This document shows positions 1 to 6,040 of a stretch of 6,057 bases of DNA, piece after piece. The DNA lies in NCBI GenBank assembly GCA_964011275.1, contig CAXGOB010000139.1, positions 1 to 6,057 on the forward strand, in the 5' to 3' direction. Every line of letters begins with the position of its first letter. Positions within the stretch are counted from its first letter, which is position 1. The stretch comes from UBA7328 sp002471345 (GTDB taxonomy: Bacteria > Bacteroidota > Bacteroidia > Chitinophagales > Saprospiraceae). The translations under genes were made by a program, and so were the position numbers. The notes under the pieces are model-generated. The model was not told the origin of the DNA. It saw only the letters and a list, made by a program, of their open reading frames with translations, and ran no database searches.

Positions 1-3000
1 TCATATGGTTTGCAACCGATGGAAGAATAACCAGATATGACGAATCAATTACGATGGATTACAAGTCGGATTTTCCTGTTTTGATTCGTAGGGTAAGTGT
101 TGGAGAAGAACAATCCTTATTGTTTGGTGGCAATATTTCTAGTGCAGCTGAAAGCAATGTTCTCTATCCAGTAATCAACTATTCAGACAATGCAATGCGG
201 ATAGAATATTCAGCACTTAGTTTTGAAAAGGCTGAGAATAACATGTACCAATATAAATTGGAAGGCTTTGATCACAATTGGTCTTCTTGGAGTACTGAAA
301 ATAAAAGAGACTACACCAATCTACCTGGTGGTGATTACATATTTAAAGTAAAAGGAAAAAATCTATATGGTCATGAAAGTGAAGAGGCAACATTTGCTTT
401 CAGTATTTCTACACCATGGTGGTTTACATGGTGGGCCTATTTACTTTATTCAATTATTGGCCTTTGCGTAATTTACGCCATCATAAGATGGAGAACATCT
501 CAGTTAAAGGAGCGTAGTCTAAGCCTTGAAAAAGAGGTTGCGTTACGTACAAAAGAGATTCAGGAGAGAATAGAAGAACTTGGGGTAATAAATAATGTCC
601 AACAAGGGCTGGTAGAGAAGATGGACATGAATTCCATATATGAGTTAGTAGGTGATCAGCTTCGGGATTTGTTTGATGCTCAGACATTAGTTATTCGAAG
701 TTTTGATGCAACTAATGAAGCTGAAATAATTAATTACGCTATTGAAAAGGGAGAAAAATTAAATATTCCCAATCGGCCTTTAGATGATTTTTCAAAACAT
801 CTGATGCAGAGCAGAGACCCAATTCTAATAGGAACTGCATTCAAAGATTTTATTAAAAAATATAGTAATGACGAATCTTTGGAAGGTGACATACCAAAAT
901 CAGCTGTGTTTTCTCCAATGATAGTAGATGATAAAGTTATTGGAAATGTAAGTCTTCAAGATGTCGACCATGAAGAAGCATTTAATGAAAATGACATGAA
1001 CCTGTTGGTCACTCTTACTAATAGCATGAGTATTGCTTTGGAAAATGCGAGGCTTTTTGATCAAGCTAAACTCTTACTCACAGAAACAAAGCAAAAAGCA
1101 GAAGATTTAGCCATTATTAATAAGATTCAAGAAGGACTAGTCAAGCAATCCAACATTCAAGCAATATTTGAATTTCTTGGAGATAGTTTACAAGATAATG
1201 TAGATGCCCAGACCATAGTAATCAGCACTTTTGACCACACGGAAAATATTGAACATTTCAATTATTCAAGTCGTGGAGGCCAAACTTTTTCTATTAAACC
1301 AAGGCCTTTTGACAATTTTACAAAACATGTAATTGAGCATAAAGCTCCAATATTAATAAACAAAAACTTCAAAGACTATATTCATGATTTCTTGAATGAA
1401 GATGAACTCAAGTGGAAATATCCAAAATCTGCGATCTTCATGCCTATTATCACAGGCACAAAGTTAATTGGCAATGTAAGTCTTCAAAATTTGGATAAAG
1501 AAAATGCATATAACGAATCCGATGTGGAACTCTTAGAAACATTGGTGAACAGCTTAAGCATTGCGATTGAAAACACACGCCTTTTTGAAGAAACCAAGCA
1601 ACAGGCAAATCAAATGAGTATTGTGAATAGTGTCAGTCAGGCAATGACTTCTAACCTTGATCTAGAAACGCTATTTAAAAGAATTGGAGACAATCTACAG
1701 GAATTGTTTAGGGCAGATATTGTATACATAGCTATGATTGACAAAGTTACTAATATCATCAGTTTTCCCTATCAATATGGCGACGATATGGCTCCAATGA
1801 AATATGGAGAAGGACTAACTTCAAAAATTATTGAGACAAAAGAGTCACGACTTATCAATAAAGATGTTCAACTTAGGAATGATAAGCTCGGTATTAAGAG
1901 AATTGGTATTGAAGCAACATCATATCTGGGTGTGCCCGTATTCTATAATGATGAGGTTTTAGGAGTACTTAGTGTACAAAGTACAAAAGAGGTTGGACGT
2001 TTTTCAGATTCTGACACCCATTTATTAGAGACTATAGCTGCAAATGTCGGTATTGCAATTCATAATGCATGGTTATTTGAAGATGCAGAAAAAGCTAGAG
2101 CACAAGCCGAACAAGCCAGTGAAGCAAAAAGTACCTTCTTATCCACTGTGAGTCATGAATTACGTACCCCATTGACATCCGTGATTGGCTTTGCTAAAAT
2201 AATAAAGGAGAAGTTAGAAGAACGCGTATTGCCTTTTGTAGTGAGCGATGAGAAAAAAACCAAAAGAGCCAAAGTACAAGTGATTCAGAATCTCGATATT
2301 GTCATATCTGAAGGTGAAAGATTGACAACATTGATTAATACTGTTTTGGATTTGGTCAAAATAGAAGCTGGACGATTGGATTGGAATATGCAGGAACTTT
2401 CTATTTCCACCGTTATTAATCAAGCTACAGACGCTACTTCATCTCTATTCGAACAAAAGTCATTACCACTTCATGTAGAAATAGAACAGAATTTGCCTAA
2501 AATTTTGGGTGACAATGACAGATTAATTCAGGTCATGATCAATTTAATTTCTAACGCTGTAAAATTCACGGATGAAGGAGATATTACGATTAAAGTGATG
2601 TCGAAAGATGGATCTATACAGATAAGTGTCAAAGATTCAGGAATTGGAATTGCCAAAACTGATCAAGATAACGTATTTGAGAAATTCAAACAGGTCGGTG
2701 ACACCTTAACAGACAAACCAAAAGGAACGGGTTTAGGACTACCAATTTGTAAAGAAATAGTGGAATACCATGGGGGAAAGATATGGGTAGATAGTGAACT
2801 AGATAAAGGAAGTACATTCATATTTGATCTTCCTATTGATGATCCAAAGAAGGCTAGTCGACAAAGATCTGCTGAGGAAGCGAATACACAAAGTGAAACT
2901 AAGAACAACGGACAAAAAACCATATTAATAGTTGACGATGAACCTGAAATTAGAAACTTGTTGCGTCAAGAAATTTCAGAATTCGGATATATTATAAAAG

Positions 3001-3287
3001 AGGTTGAAGATGGAAAACAGGCTGTAGAAAGTGTTCGTACTCATCAACCTGACTTGGTAATACTAGATGTCATGATGCCTGAAATCAATGGATTCGATGT
3101 TGCTGCAATTTTAAAAAGTGATCCTAAAACTAAAGATATGCCGATCATTGTTTTATCGATTGTAGATGATAAGCAACGGGTGTCCAATCTTGGAATAGAT
3201 GCATACTTGACCAAACCTATAGATATTAAAAAGCTCATGAAAGAGATTGAAAAATTAATTGGAAAAGACGCCCAAATTGGAGCATGA
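1..3287 (+). CDS. Hybrid sensor histidine kinase (propeller end, Y_Y_Y, TM, three GAF, HisKA, HATPase, receiver), 5' partial
   Basis: Membrane sensor kinase of a phosphorelay. The reading frame is open from position 3 with no stop, and the codons before the first ATG (54) spell IWFATDGRITRYD, a typical end of a two-component-regulator propeller repeat. The gene therefore starts upstream and 54 is not its true start. Counting residues from that ATG: Y_Y_Y domain about 45-118 (YKLEGFDHNW, LPGGDYIFKVKG); one Trp-rich membrane helix about 122-146; coiled coil to about 175; GAF1 178-336, GAF2 352-511, GAF3 520-675; HisKA with phospho-acceptor His701 in SHELRTP; HATPase N box with N834, G1 DSGIGIA at 861, G2 GTGLGLPI at 891; a polar linker; receiver 957-1070 with D961/D962, phospho-acceptor D1005, S1035 in place of the usual Thr, and K1054. 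It resembles Bacteroidota HTCS proteins but lacks the C-terminal AraC-type HTH, so its output must go to other proteins, plausibly the regulator and cyclase downstream. Confidence 0.93.
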   Translation, partial: IWFATDGRITRYDESITMDYKSDFPVLIRRVSVGEEQSLLFGGNISSAAESNVLYPVINYSDNAMRIEYSALSFEKAENNMYQYKLEGFDHNWSSWSTENKRDYTNLPGGDYIFKVKGKNLYGHESEEATFAFSISTPWWFTWWAYLLYSIIGLCVIYAIIRWRTSQLKERSLSLEKEVALRTKEIQERIEELGVINNVQQGLVEKMDMNSIYELVGDQLRDLFDAQTLVIRSFDATNEAEIINYAIEKGEKLNIPNRPLDDFSKHLMQSRDPILIGTAFKDFIKKYSNDESLEGDIPKSAVFSPMIVDDKVIGNVSLQDVDHEEAFNENDMNLLVTLTNSMSIALENARLFDQAKLLLTETKQKAEDLAIINKIQEGLVKQSNIQAIFEFLGDSLQDNVDAQTIVISTFDHTENIEHFNYSSRGGQTFSIKPRPFDNFTKHVIEHKAPILINKNFKDYIHDFLNEDELKWKYPKSAIFMPIITGTKLIGNVSLQNLDKENAYNESDVELLETLVNSLSIAIENTRLFEETKQQANQMSIVNSVSQAMTSNLDLETLFKRIGDNLQELFRADIVYIAMIDKVTNIISFPYQYGDDMAPMKYGEGLTSKIIETKESRLINKDVQLRNDKLGIKRIGIEATSYLGVPVFYNDEVLGVLSVQSTKEVGRFSDSDTHLLETIAANVGIAIHNAWLFEDAEKARAQAEQASEAKSTFLSTVSHELRTPLTSVIGFAKIIKEKLEERVLPFVVSDEKKTKRAKVQVIQNLDIVISEGERLTTLINTVLDLVKIEAGRLDWNMQELSISTVINQATDATSSLFEQKSLPLHVEIEQNLPKILGDNDRLIQVMINLISNAVKFTDEGDITIKVMSKDGSIQISVKDSGIGIAKTDQDNVFEKFKQVGDTLTDKPKGTGLGLPICKEIVEYHGGKIWVDSELDKGSTFIFDLPIDDPKKASRQRSAEEANTQSETKNNGQKTILIVDDEPEIRNLLRQEISEFGYIIKEVEDGKQAVESVRTHQPDLVILDVMMPEINGFDVAAILKSDPKTKDMPIIVLSIVDDKQRVSNLGIDAYLTKPIDIKKLMKEIEKLIGKDAQIGA

Positions 3288-3301
3288 TCCTATACTTAAA
3301 T

Positions 3302-3343
3302 ATAAAAACCAATTTTTATCATGACCACCTTCAAATGAAGTGG
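3302..3343 (+). other. Two small hairpins in the kinase-regulator gap
   Basis: The 82-bp gap between kinase and regulator holds two possible hairpins. An all-AT one has arms ATAAAAA (3302-3308) and TTTTTAT (3313-3319) around CCAA. A second has arms CCAC plus TTC (3325-3328, 3330-3332, with C3329 bulged) pairing with GAAGTGG (3337-3343) around AAAT. No T-run follows the second stem, so it is not a classical intrinsic terminator. They could be a processing or attenuation site between the genes, or chance. I see no convincing Bacteroidota TTTG / TAnnTTTG promoter before the regulator. Confidence 0.25.
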
Positions 3344-3369
3344 CGGTGGCTATAAAATTTAGAAACTAA

Positions 3370-3753
3370 ATGGAGGATTTGAAATTATTAATTGTTGATG
3401 ACGAGCCACATATACGTATGCTCTTAGAACAGACATTAGAAGATTTAGAGGATGAAGATGTAGAAATATTAGTGGCAACAAATGGACAAGAAGCTTTTGA
3501 TATCATTTCCAAAGAAAAGCCTCAACTTGTTTTTCTCGATGTGATGATGCCAAAAATGAATGGCTTTGAAGTTTGTGAAAAAGTTAAAAAGGAATTGAAT
3601 ATGGAAAAATTACATATTGTTCTACTTACTGCTAAAGGCCAGGATGCAGATAGAGAAAAAGGACTGAATGCTGGAGCGAATGAGTATATGACAAAACCAT
3701 TTGACCCAGGTACAATCAAAAATAGAGCTATGACTATTCTTGGTTTAGCTTAG
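3370..3753 (+). CDS. Single-domain CheY-like response regulator
   Basis: A stand-alone receiver of 127 aa, the whole length being one REC domain with no output domain. All signature residues are present: acidic pair D10/D11 in LLIVDDEP, phospho-acceptor D57 in LVFLDVMMP, T87 in VLLTAKG, and K109 followed by P110 in MTKPFDP. It would accept phosphate from a histidine kinase or phosphotransfer protein in the cytoplasm and act by protein-protein contact. It lies 82 bp after a hybrid kinase and 20 bp before a GAF-cyclase gene, which suggests a shared relay, but the partner cannot be proved from sequence. The ATG at 3370 follows an A-rich stretch, as is usual for Bacteroidota starts without a Shine-Dalgarno, and gives a correctly sized N-terminus. 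It is close in style to the kinase's own receiver (VDDEP, LDVMMP, NGF). Confidence 0.93.
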   Translation: MEDLKLLIVDDEPHIRMLLEQTLEDLEDEDVEILVATNGQEAFDIISKEKPQLVFLDVMMPKMNGFEVCEKVKKELNMEKLHIVLLTAKGQDADREKGLNAGANEYMTKPFDPGTIKNRAMTILGLA

Positions 3754-3773
3754 CGTAAATTTTAGAAAATATT

Positions 3774-4823
3774 TTGAGAAAAATTAGTATAAAAAAAATT
3801 ATAGGAAGAGATCAAGAGATTTCTGATATTCTTCTTCAGATGATTGATCAATCAGGAGAAGAGATAGTAATTACTGATGAACAAAACAAGGCTATTATTG
3901 GCAATGTAAAATCTGCTAATAAGATCTATCATAAAATTCAGCACCAAGGGATAGATATTGGAACACTATATGGTAGTCAAGCAGCTAAGCCAGTAGCTGA
4001 TTTCTTACAGTTCCTAGTAAGGCGAGAAGACGAGAGAAGAAAGCTTGGGACCGAGGTTCTAGACTTGTATAAGGAGGTGAACTTAATGTATAATTTCACT
4101 AGTAAACTTGCAGAAGTAATCGATCAAAAAGAGATTTCTAAATTGACAATAGATGAAGCTATATCTCTAATAATTTCAGATGGTGCACTTGTAATTTCCA
4201 ATTCAAATGGAGACCAAAAACTAAATATTCTGGCATCTTATGGAACAGAAATAGAAAATAATGAGTCATTAAATCCTGAAGCCTTTTACCAAAAATTAGC
4301 AGAGAAAGAAGGAGGTGGAATCATTAATGATTACAAAATGGAGAATGGTAAGATCATTTCTATTCTTTACTCACCTCTTAAGGCTCAAAAACATAATCTT
4401 GGAGTAATTGTACTCACTGCCAAAGGTGGGAATAGATATATGGCTGCAGACCTAAAACTACTTTCTACCTTGTCTCTACAGACTGCGGGGGCAATAGAAA
4501 GTGCTCGTTTATTTGAACAAAATATAAGAGATGCCCGTGAGAAAGAAGCAGCAATTCGGGCATTGCATGAAGTGACAAGCCTTTTTGTGCCCAACGAATT
4601 CATTAAAAACCTAGGATATAATCAGATTACTGATGTAACATTAGGAGATAGTGTTGAGAAAGAAGTCACTGTGTTTTTTAGTGATATTAGAGGATTCACT
4701 TCACTGAGTGAAAACATGTCTCCAGAAGAGAGTTTTGAATTTGTGAATTCTTTGAATCAGAGAATAGGTCCTAGTATCAATAATCAAAATGGATTTATAA
4801 ATCAGTATATTTCGACAAACTAA
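3774..4823 (+). CDS. GAF plus class III adenylate/guanylate cyclase, truncated in the catalytic domain
   Basis: Predicted cytoplasmic nucleotide cyclase of 349 aa that has lost most of its catalytic domain. Residues about 1-95 are an N-terminal helical region, about 100-245 a GAF domain ending AIESARLFEQN, 246-270 a helical linker, then the start of a class III cyclase homology domain from about 280. EVTVFFSDIRGFTSLSE carries the first metal-binding Asp (D304), and SPEESFEFVN and GFINQY are normal for the family. After QYI the family continues GDAIMA with the second metal Asp; here the frame reads STN and stops. The base-recognition and transition-state residues are absent too, so activity is not expected. 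The start is TTG at 3774: an in-frame stop lies at 3756, no ATG/GTG intervenes, and the next Met is residue 23 (3840). It follows the regulator by 20 bp, so it is probably co-transcribed. The family is clear; loss of function is inferred. Confidence 0.85.
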   Translation: MRKISIKKIIGRDQEISDILLQMIDQSGEEIVITDEQNKAIIGNVKSANKIYHKIQHQGIDIGTLYGSQAAKPVADFLQFLVRREDERRKLGTEVLDLYKEVNLMYNFTSKLAEVIDQKEISKLTIDEAISLIISDGALVISNSNGDQKLNILASYGTEIENNESLNPEAFYQKLAEKEGGGIINDYKMENGKIISILYSPLKAQKHNLGVIVLTAKGGNRYMAADLKLLSTLSLQTAGAIESARLFEQNIRDAREKEAAIRALHEVTSLFVPNEFIKNLGYNQITDVTLGDSVEKEVTVFFSDIRGFTSLSENMSPEESFEFVNSLNQRIGPSINNQNGFINQYISTN

Positions 4824-4834
4824 AAAATCAAATT
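4805..4834 (+). other. Junction between cyclase remnant and FISUMP-bAvd cassette
   Basis: Cyclase-like coding sequence is recognisable up to the Ile codon at 4809-4811. The next bases no longer encode the family's GDAIMA motif; they give three unrelated codons and TAA (4821-4823), and the FISUMP gene starts 11 bp later. The breakpoint is therefore near 4811/4812. No transposase, inverted terminal repeat or target duplication is visible, and the rest of the cyclase domain is not found in the window. Confidence 0.55.
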
Positions 4835-5119
4835 ATGAAAAAGCACTTTTATATTTTCTTAGCCCTGTTGAGTCCCTTACTTACATTTAGTCAAAATGGA
4901 GAAGTGGAAGGTGGCTTCAAAGCAGACTCAATAGATGTAAGCTCTGGGCTGATCAAGAACGTAGCAGACCCAATATCTGCACAGGATGCAGCTACGAAGG
5001 CATATGTAGATTTATTAGAGAGCACAGTAGCGTCATTGGAGGCTGAAGTGGAGGCTTTACAAGGCGTAAAAGACATAGACAACAATAGATATGAGATAGT
5101 GACAATAGGGACACAAACC

Positions 5120-5122
5120 TAG
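5120..5122 (+). other. In-frame TAG replacing the conserved Trp of FISUMP
   Basis: The codons around it read IGTQT-stop-MAENLRVTRYNDG, where FISUMP proteins normally have W before MAENL. A single TGG-to-TAG change explains it, and no frame shift occurs here. It cuts the product to 95 residues: signal peptide, fibre-like motif and coiled coil without the lectin-like domain. Confidence 0.85.
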
Positions 5123-5485
5123 ATGGCAGAGAATCTCCGTGTAACCCGTTACAACGATGGCACAGCTATCCCACAGGTGATTGATAATACAGCCTGGACA
5201 AATCTATCAACACCCGCATATACGTGGTATGATAATGGGTCTTCTGACTATGGGGCATTATATAATTACTATACAGTTGCAGATACAAACAGTCTGAATG
5301 TTTGCCCTGTGGGCTGGGACGTGCCCACAGACACGGAGTGGGCAACGCTCACGACCTATTTAGGAGGGGTAAGTGTGGCAGGAGGTAAAATGAAAGAGTC
5401 TGGACTAGCACATTGGAATTCACCAAATACAGGAGCCACCAATGAAAGTGGATTTGCAGGGCTTCCGGGCGGCTTCCGTAACTAC

Positions 5486-5487
5486 AA
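5486..5487 (+). other. Probable one-base insertion (extra A) shifting the FISUMP frame
   Basis: Upstream frame: GLPGGFRNY then KWLIRRHW, unlike the family. Deleting one A of the AA pair gives NY-SGSFDVIGNFGYWWSSTE, the expected continuation. The extra base is therefore placed at 5486/5487, just upstream of the putative variable region. Confidence 0.8.
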
Positions 5488-5489
5488 GT

Positions 5490-5648
5490 GGCTCATTCGA
5501 CGTCATTGGCAACTTCGGCTACTGGTGGAGTTCTACTGAGTTCAATACAGCTAATGCCTGGTTCCGCGATCTGGACTATAACAGTGACGTTGTAGGCAGG
5601 TACAATAACTTTAAGGGGTTTGGTTTTTCTGTTCGTTGTCTCAGGGAT
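5490..5648 (+). other. Putative DGR variable region (VR) at the 3' end of the FISUMP gene
   Basis: This is the C-terminal part of the C-type-lectin-like fold, where DGR targets carry their variable repeat. Conserved framework codons (YWWSSTE at 5520-5540, AW at 5556-5561, GFSVRCLRD at 5622-5648) bracket 28 codons (5541-5624), 21 of which end in C or T. That pattern fits adenine-directed changes in AAC/AAT codons of a template, which leave the third base untouched. The left boundary is unknown; the right boundary is probably within the last codons, just before the hairpin. The template repeat is not in the window, so this is a prediction. Confidence 0.55.
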
Positions 5649-5662
5649 TGACAATTTGGCTA

Positions 5663-5683
5663 TCCTGACGCTTGCGGTCAGGA
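5663..5683 (+). other. Perfect 7-bp-stem hairpin just after the FISUMP stop
   Basis: Arms TCCTGAC (5663-5669) and GTCAGGA (5677-5683) flank the loop GCTTGCG. It begins 11 bp after the TGA. DGR target genes are known, in the Bordetella phage case, to have a hairpin/cruciform just 3' of the variable region that aids target recognition, and the position matches. No T-run follows, so a classical terminator is less likely. Confidence 0.6.
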
Positions 5684-5703
5684 CTTGTTTGACTATTTTA
5701 ATT

Positions 5704-5717
5704 ACCGCGTAAGCGGT
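5704..5717 (+). other. Short hairpin with GTAA tetraloop before the bAvd gene
   Basis: Arms ACCGC (5704-5708) and GCGGT (5713-5717) are perfect around GTAA, a GNRA-type loop. AATT on each side (5700-5703 and 5720-5723) can extend the stem past a CG bulge. It lies 17 bp before the bAvd start, where it could affect bAvd translation or be a second DGR recognition structure. Confidence 0.5.
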
Positions 5718-5734
5718 CGAATTTAATTTTTCAG

Positions 5735-6040
5735 ATGGGTTTACATCAAGAATTACCGGTATATAAGGCGAGCTATGATCTATTAATCTCGATTTTTGAA
5801 TTTAGTAGCCATTTTAAAAAAGAATATAAATATACATTGGGTGAGAGCCTGAAGAAGGAGACGATAGAACTTCTGACCTTGATTTATCGAGCTAATAGTC
5901 GAAAAGATAAAAAGGAAGTGTTACAGGAAGCGAGAGAACGTATTGAGGTAATTCGGTTATTTATCTGCTTGTTACTTTCCACCAAAGGTCAGACAACTCT
6001 AAGTGAAGCCTTGCTATTCTTAAGACAGTTAGTAATTTAA
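5735..6040 (+). CDS. avd: bAvd-family four-helix-bundle protein (DGR accessory variability determinant-like)
   Basis: A small all-helical basic protein of 101 aa. Family-typical blocks as I recognise them are ELPVYKASYDLL (6-17), HFKKEYKYTLGESLKKETIE (26-45), LIYRANSRKDKKEVLQEARE (49-68) and RIEVIRLF (69-76). These mark the Avd/bAvd branch rather than the 23S-rRNA-intervening-sequence S23 branch of the same fold. Avd proteins form a barrel-shaped pentamer that binds the DGR reverse transcriptase and template RNA and is needed for mutagenic retrohoming. The ATG at 5735 fits the family's usual MGLHQELPVYK beginning. It starts 83 bp after the FISUMP stop on the same strand, the classic target-avd order, with RT and template expected beyond the window. 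Oddities: the C-terminus ends LRQLVI, shorter than the roughly 115-125 aa I expect and without the usual Trp-containing tail, and Cys78 stands where an Arg is common. It may be truncated or decaying. Confidence 0.78.
   Translation: MGLHQELPVYKASYDLLISIFEFSSHFKKEYKYTLGESLKKETIELLTLIYRANSRKDKKEVLQEARERIEVIRLFICLLLSTKGQTTLSEALLFLRQLVI

Larger units (their letters stand above)
4835..5651 (+). pseudogene. Secreted FISUMP-domain protein, probable DGR target, broken by a nonsense codon and a frameshift
   Basis: With two lesions repaired this is one gene of about 271 residues. Residues 1-20 are a signal peptide (MKKHFYIFLALLSPLLTFSQ, no lipobox Cys). Next comes a fibre-like motif about 39-58 (IKNVADPISAQDAATKAYVD), a short coiled coil about 60-77, and a FISUMP domain (TIGR02145-like, C-type-lectin-like fold) from about 79 to the end. 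FISUMP landmarks include IGTQT*MAENL, VTRYNDGTAIP, YTWYDN, LYNYYTVAD, CPVGWDVPTDTEW, GGKMKESG, ESGFAGLPGGFRNY, FGYWWSSTE and GFSVRCLRD. Lesion 1: TAG at 5120-5122 where the family has Trp. Lesion 2: an extra A at 5486-5487, after which the domain continues one frame over to TGA at 5649-5651. The stretches 4835-5122, 5123-5539 and 5442-5651 are thus pieces of one gene; the ATGs at 5123 and 5442 are internal or out-of-frame. It precedes a bAvd gene, as DGR targets do. It would have been an exported, surface-type binding protein. Confidence 0.85.

Noticed and set aside
3321..3351. Rho-independent terminator after the kinase
   Set aside because: The stem has a bulge and no T-run follows, so I kept it only as a weak hairpin.
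481..3719. Minus-strand open frames within the kinase and regulator (481-687, 2214-2423, 2663-2923, 3044-3238, 3522-3719)
   Set aside because: They lie antisense inside well-conserved genes and have no recognisable domains or gene-like context.
4385..5085. Minus-strand open frames 4385-4603 and 4891-5085
   Set aside because: They are antisense shadows of the cyclase and FISUMP genes, with low-complexity products lacking motifs.
5308..5329. Inverted repeat TGTGGGC / GCCCACA inside FISUMP
   Set aside because: It encodes the conserved CPVGWDVPTDTEW motif, so the symmetry is probably a by-product of coding.
5442..5486. Start of a separate 69-aa gene at ATG 5442
   Set aside because: Its first 15 codons are an out-of-frame reading of FISUMP (real frame NESGFAGLPGGFRNY); only the part after 5486 is genuine FISUMP.
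5123..5539. A separate gene starting at ATG 5123
   Set aside because: This Met is the conserved Met of WMAENL inside FISUMP; the preceding TAG replaces Trp and the upstream frame is the same gene.
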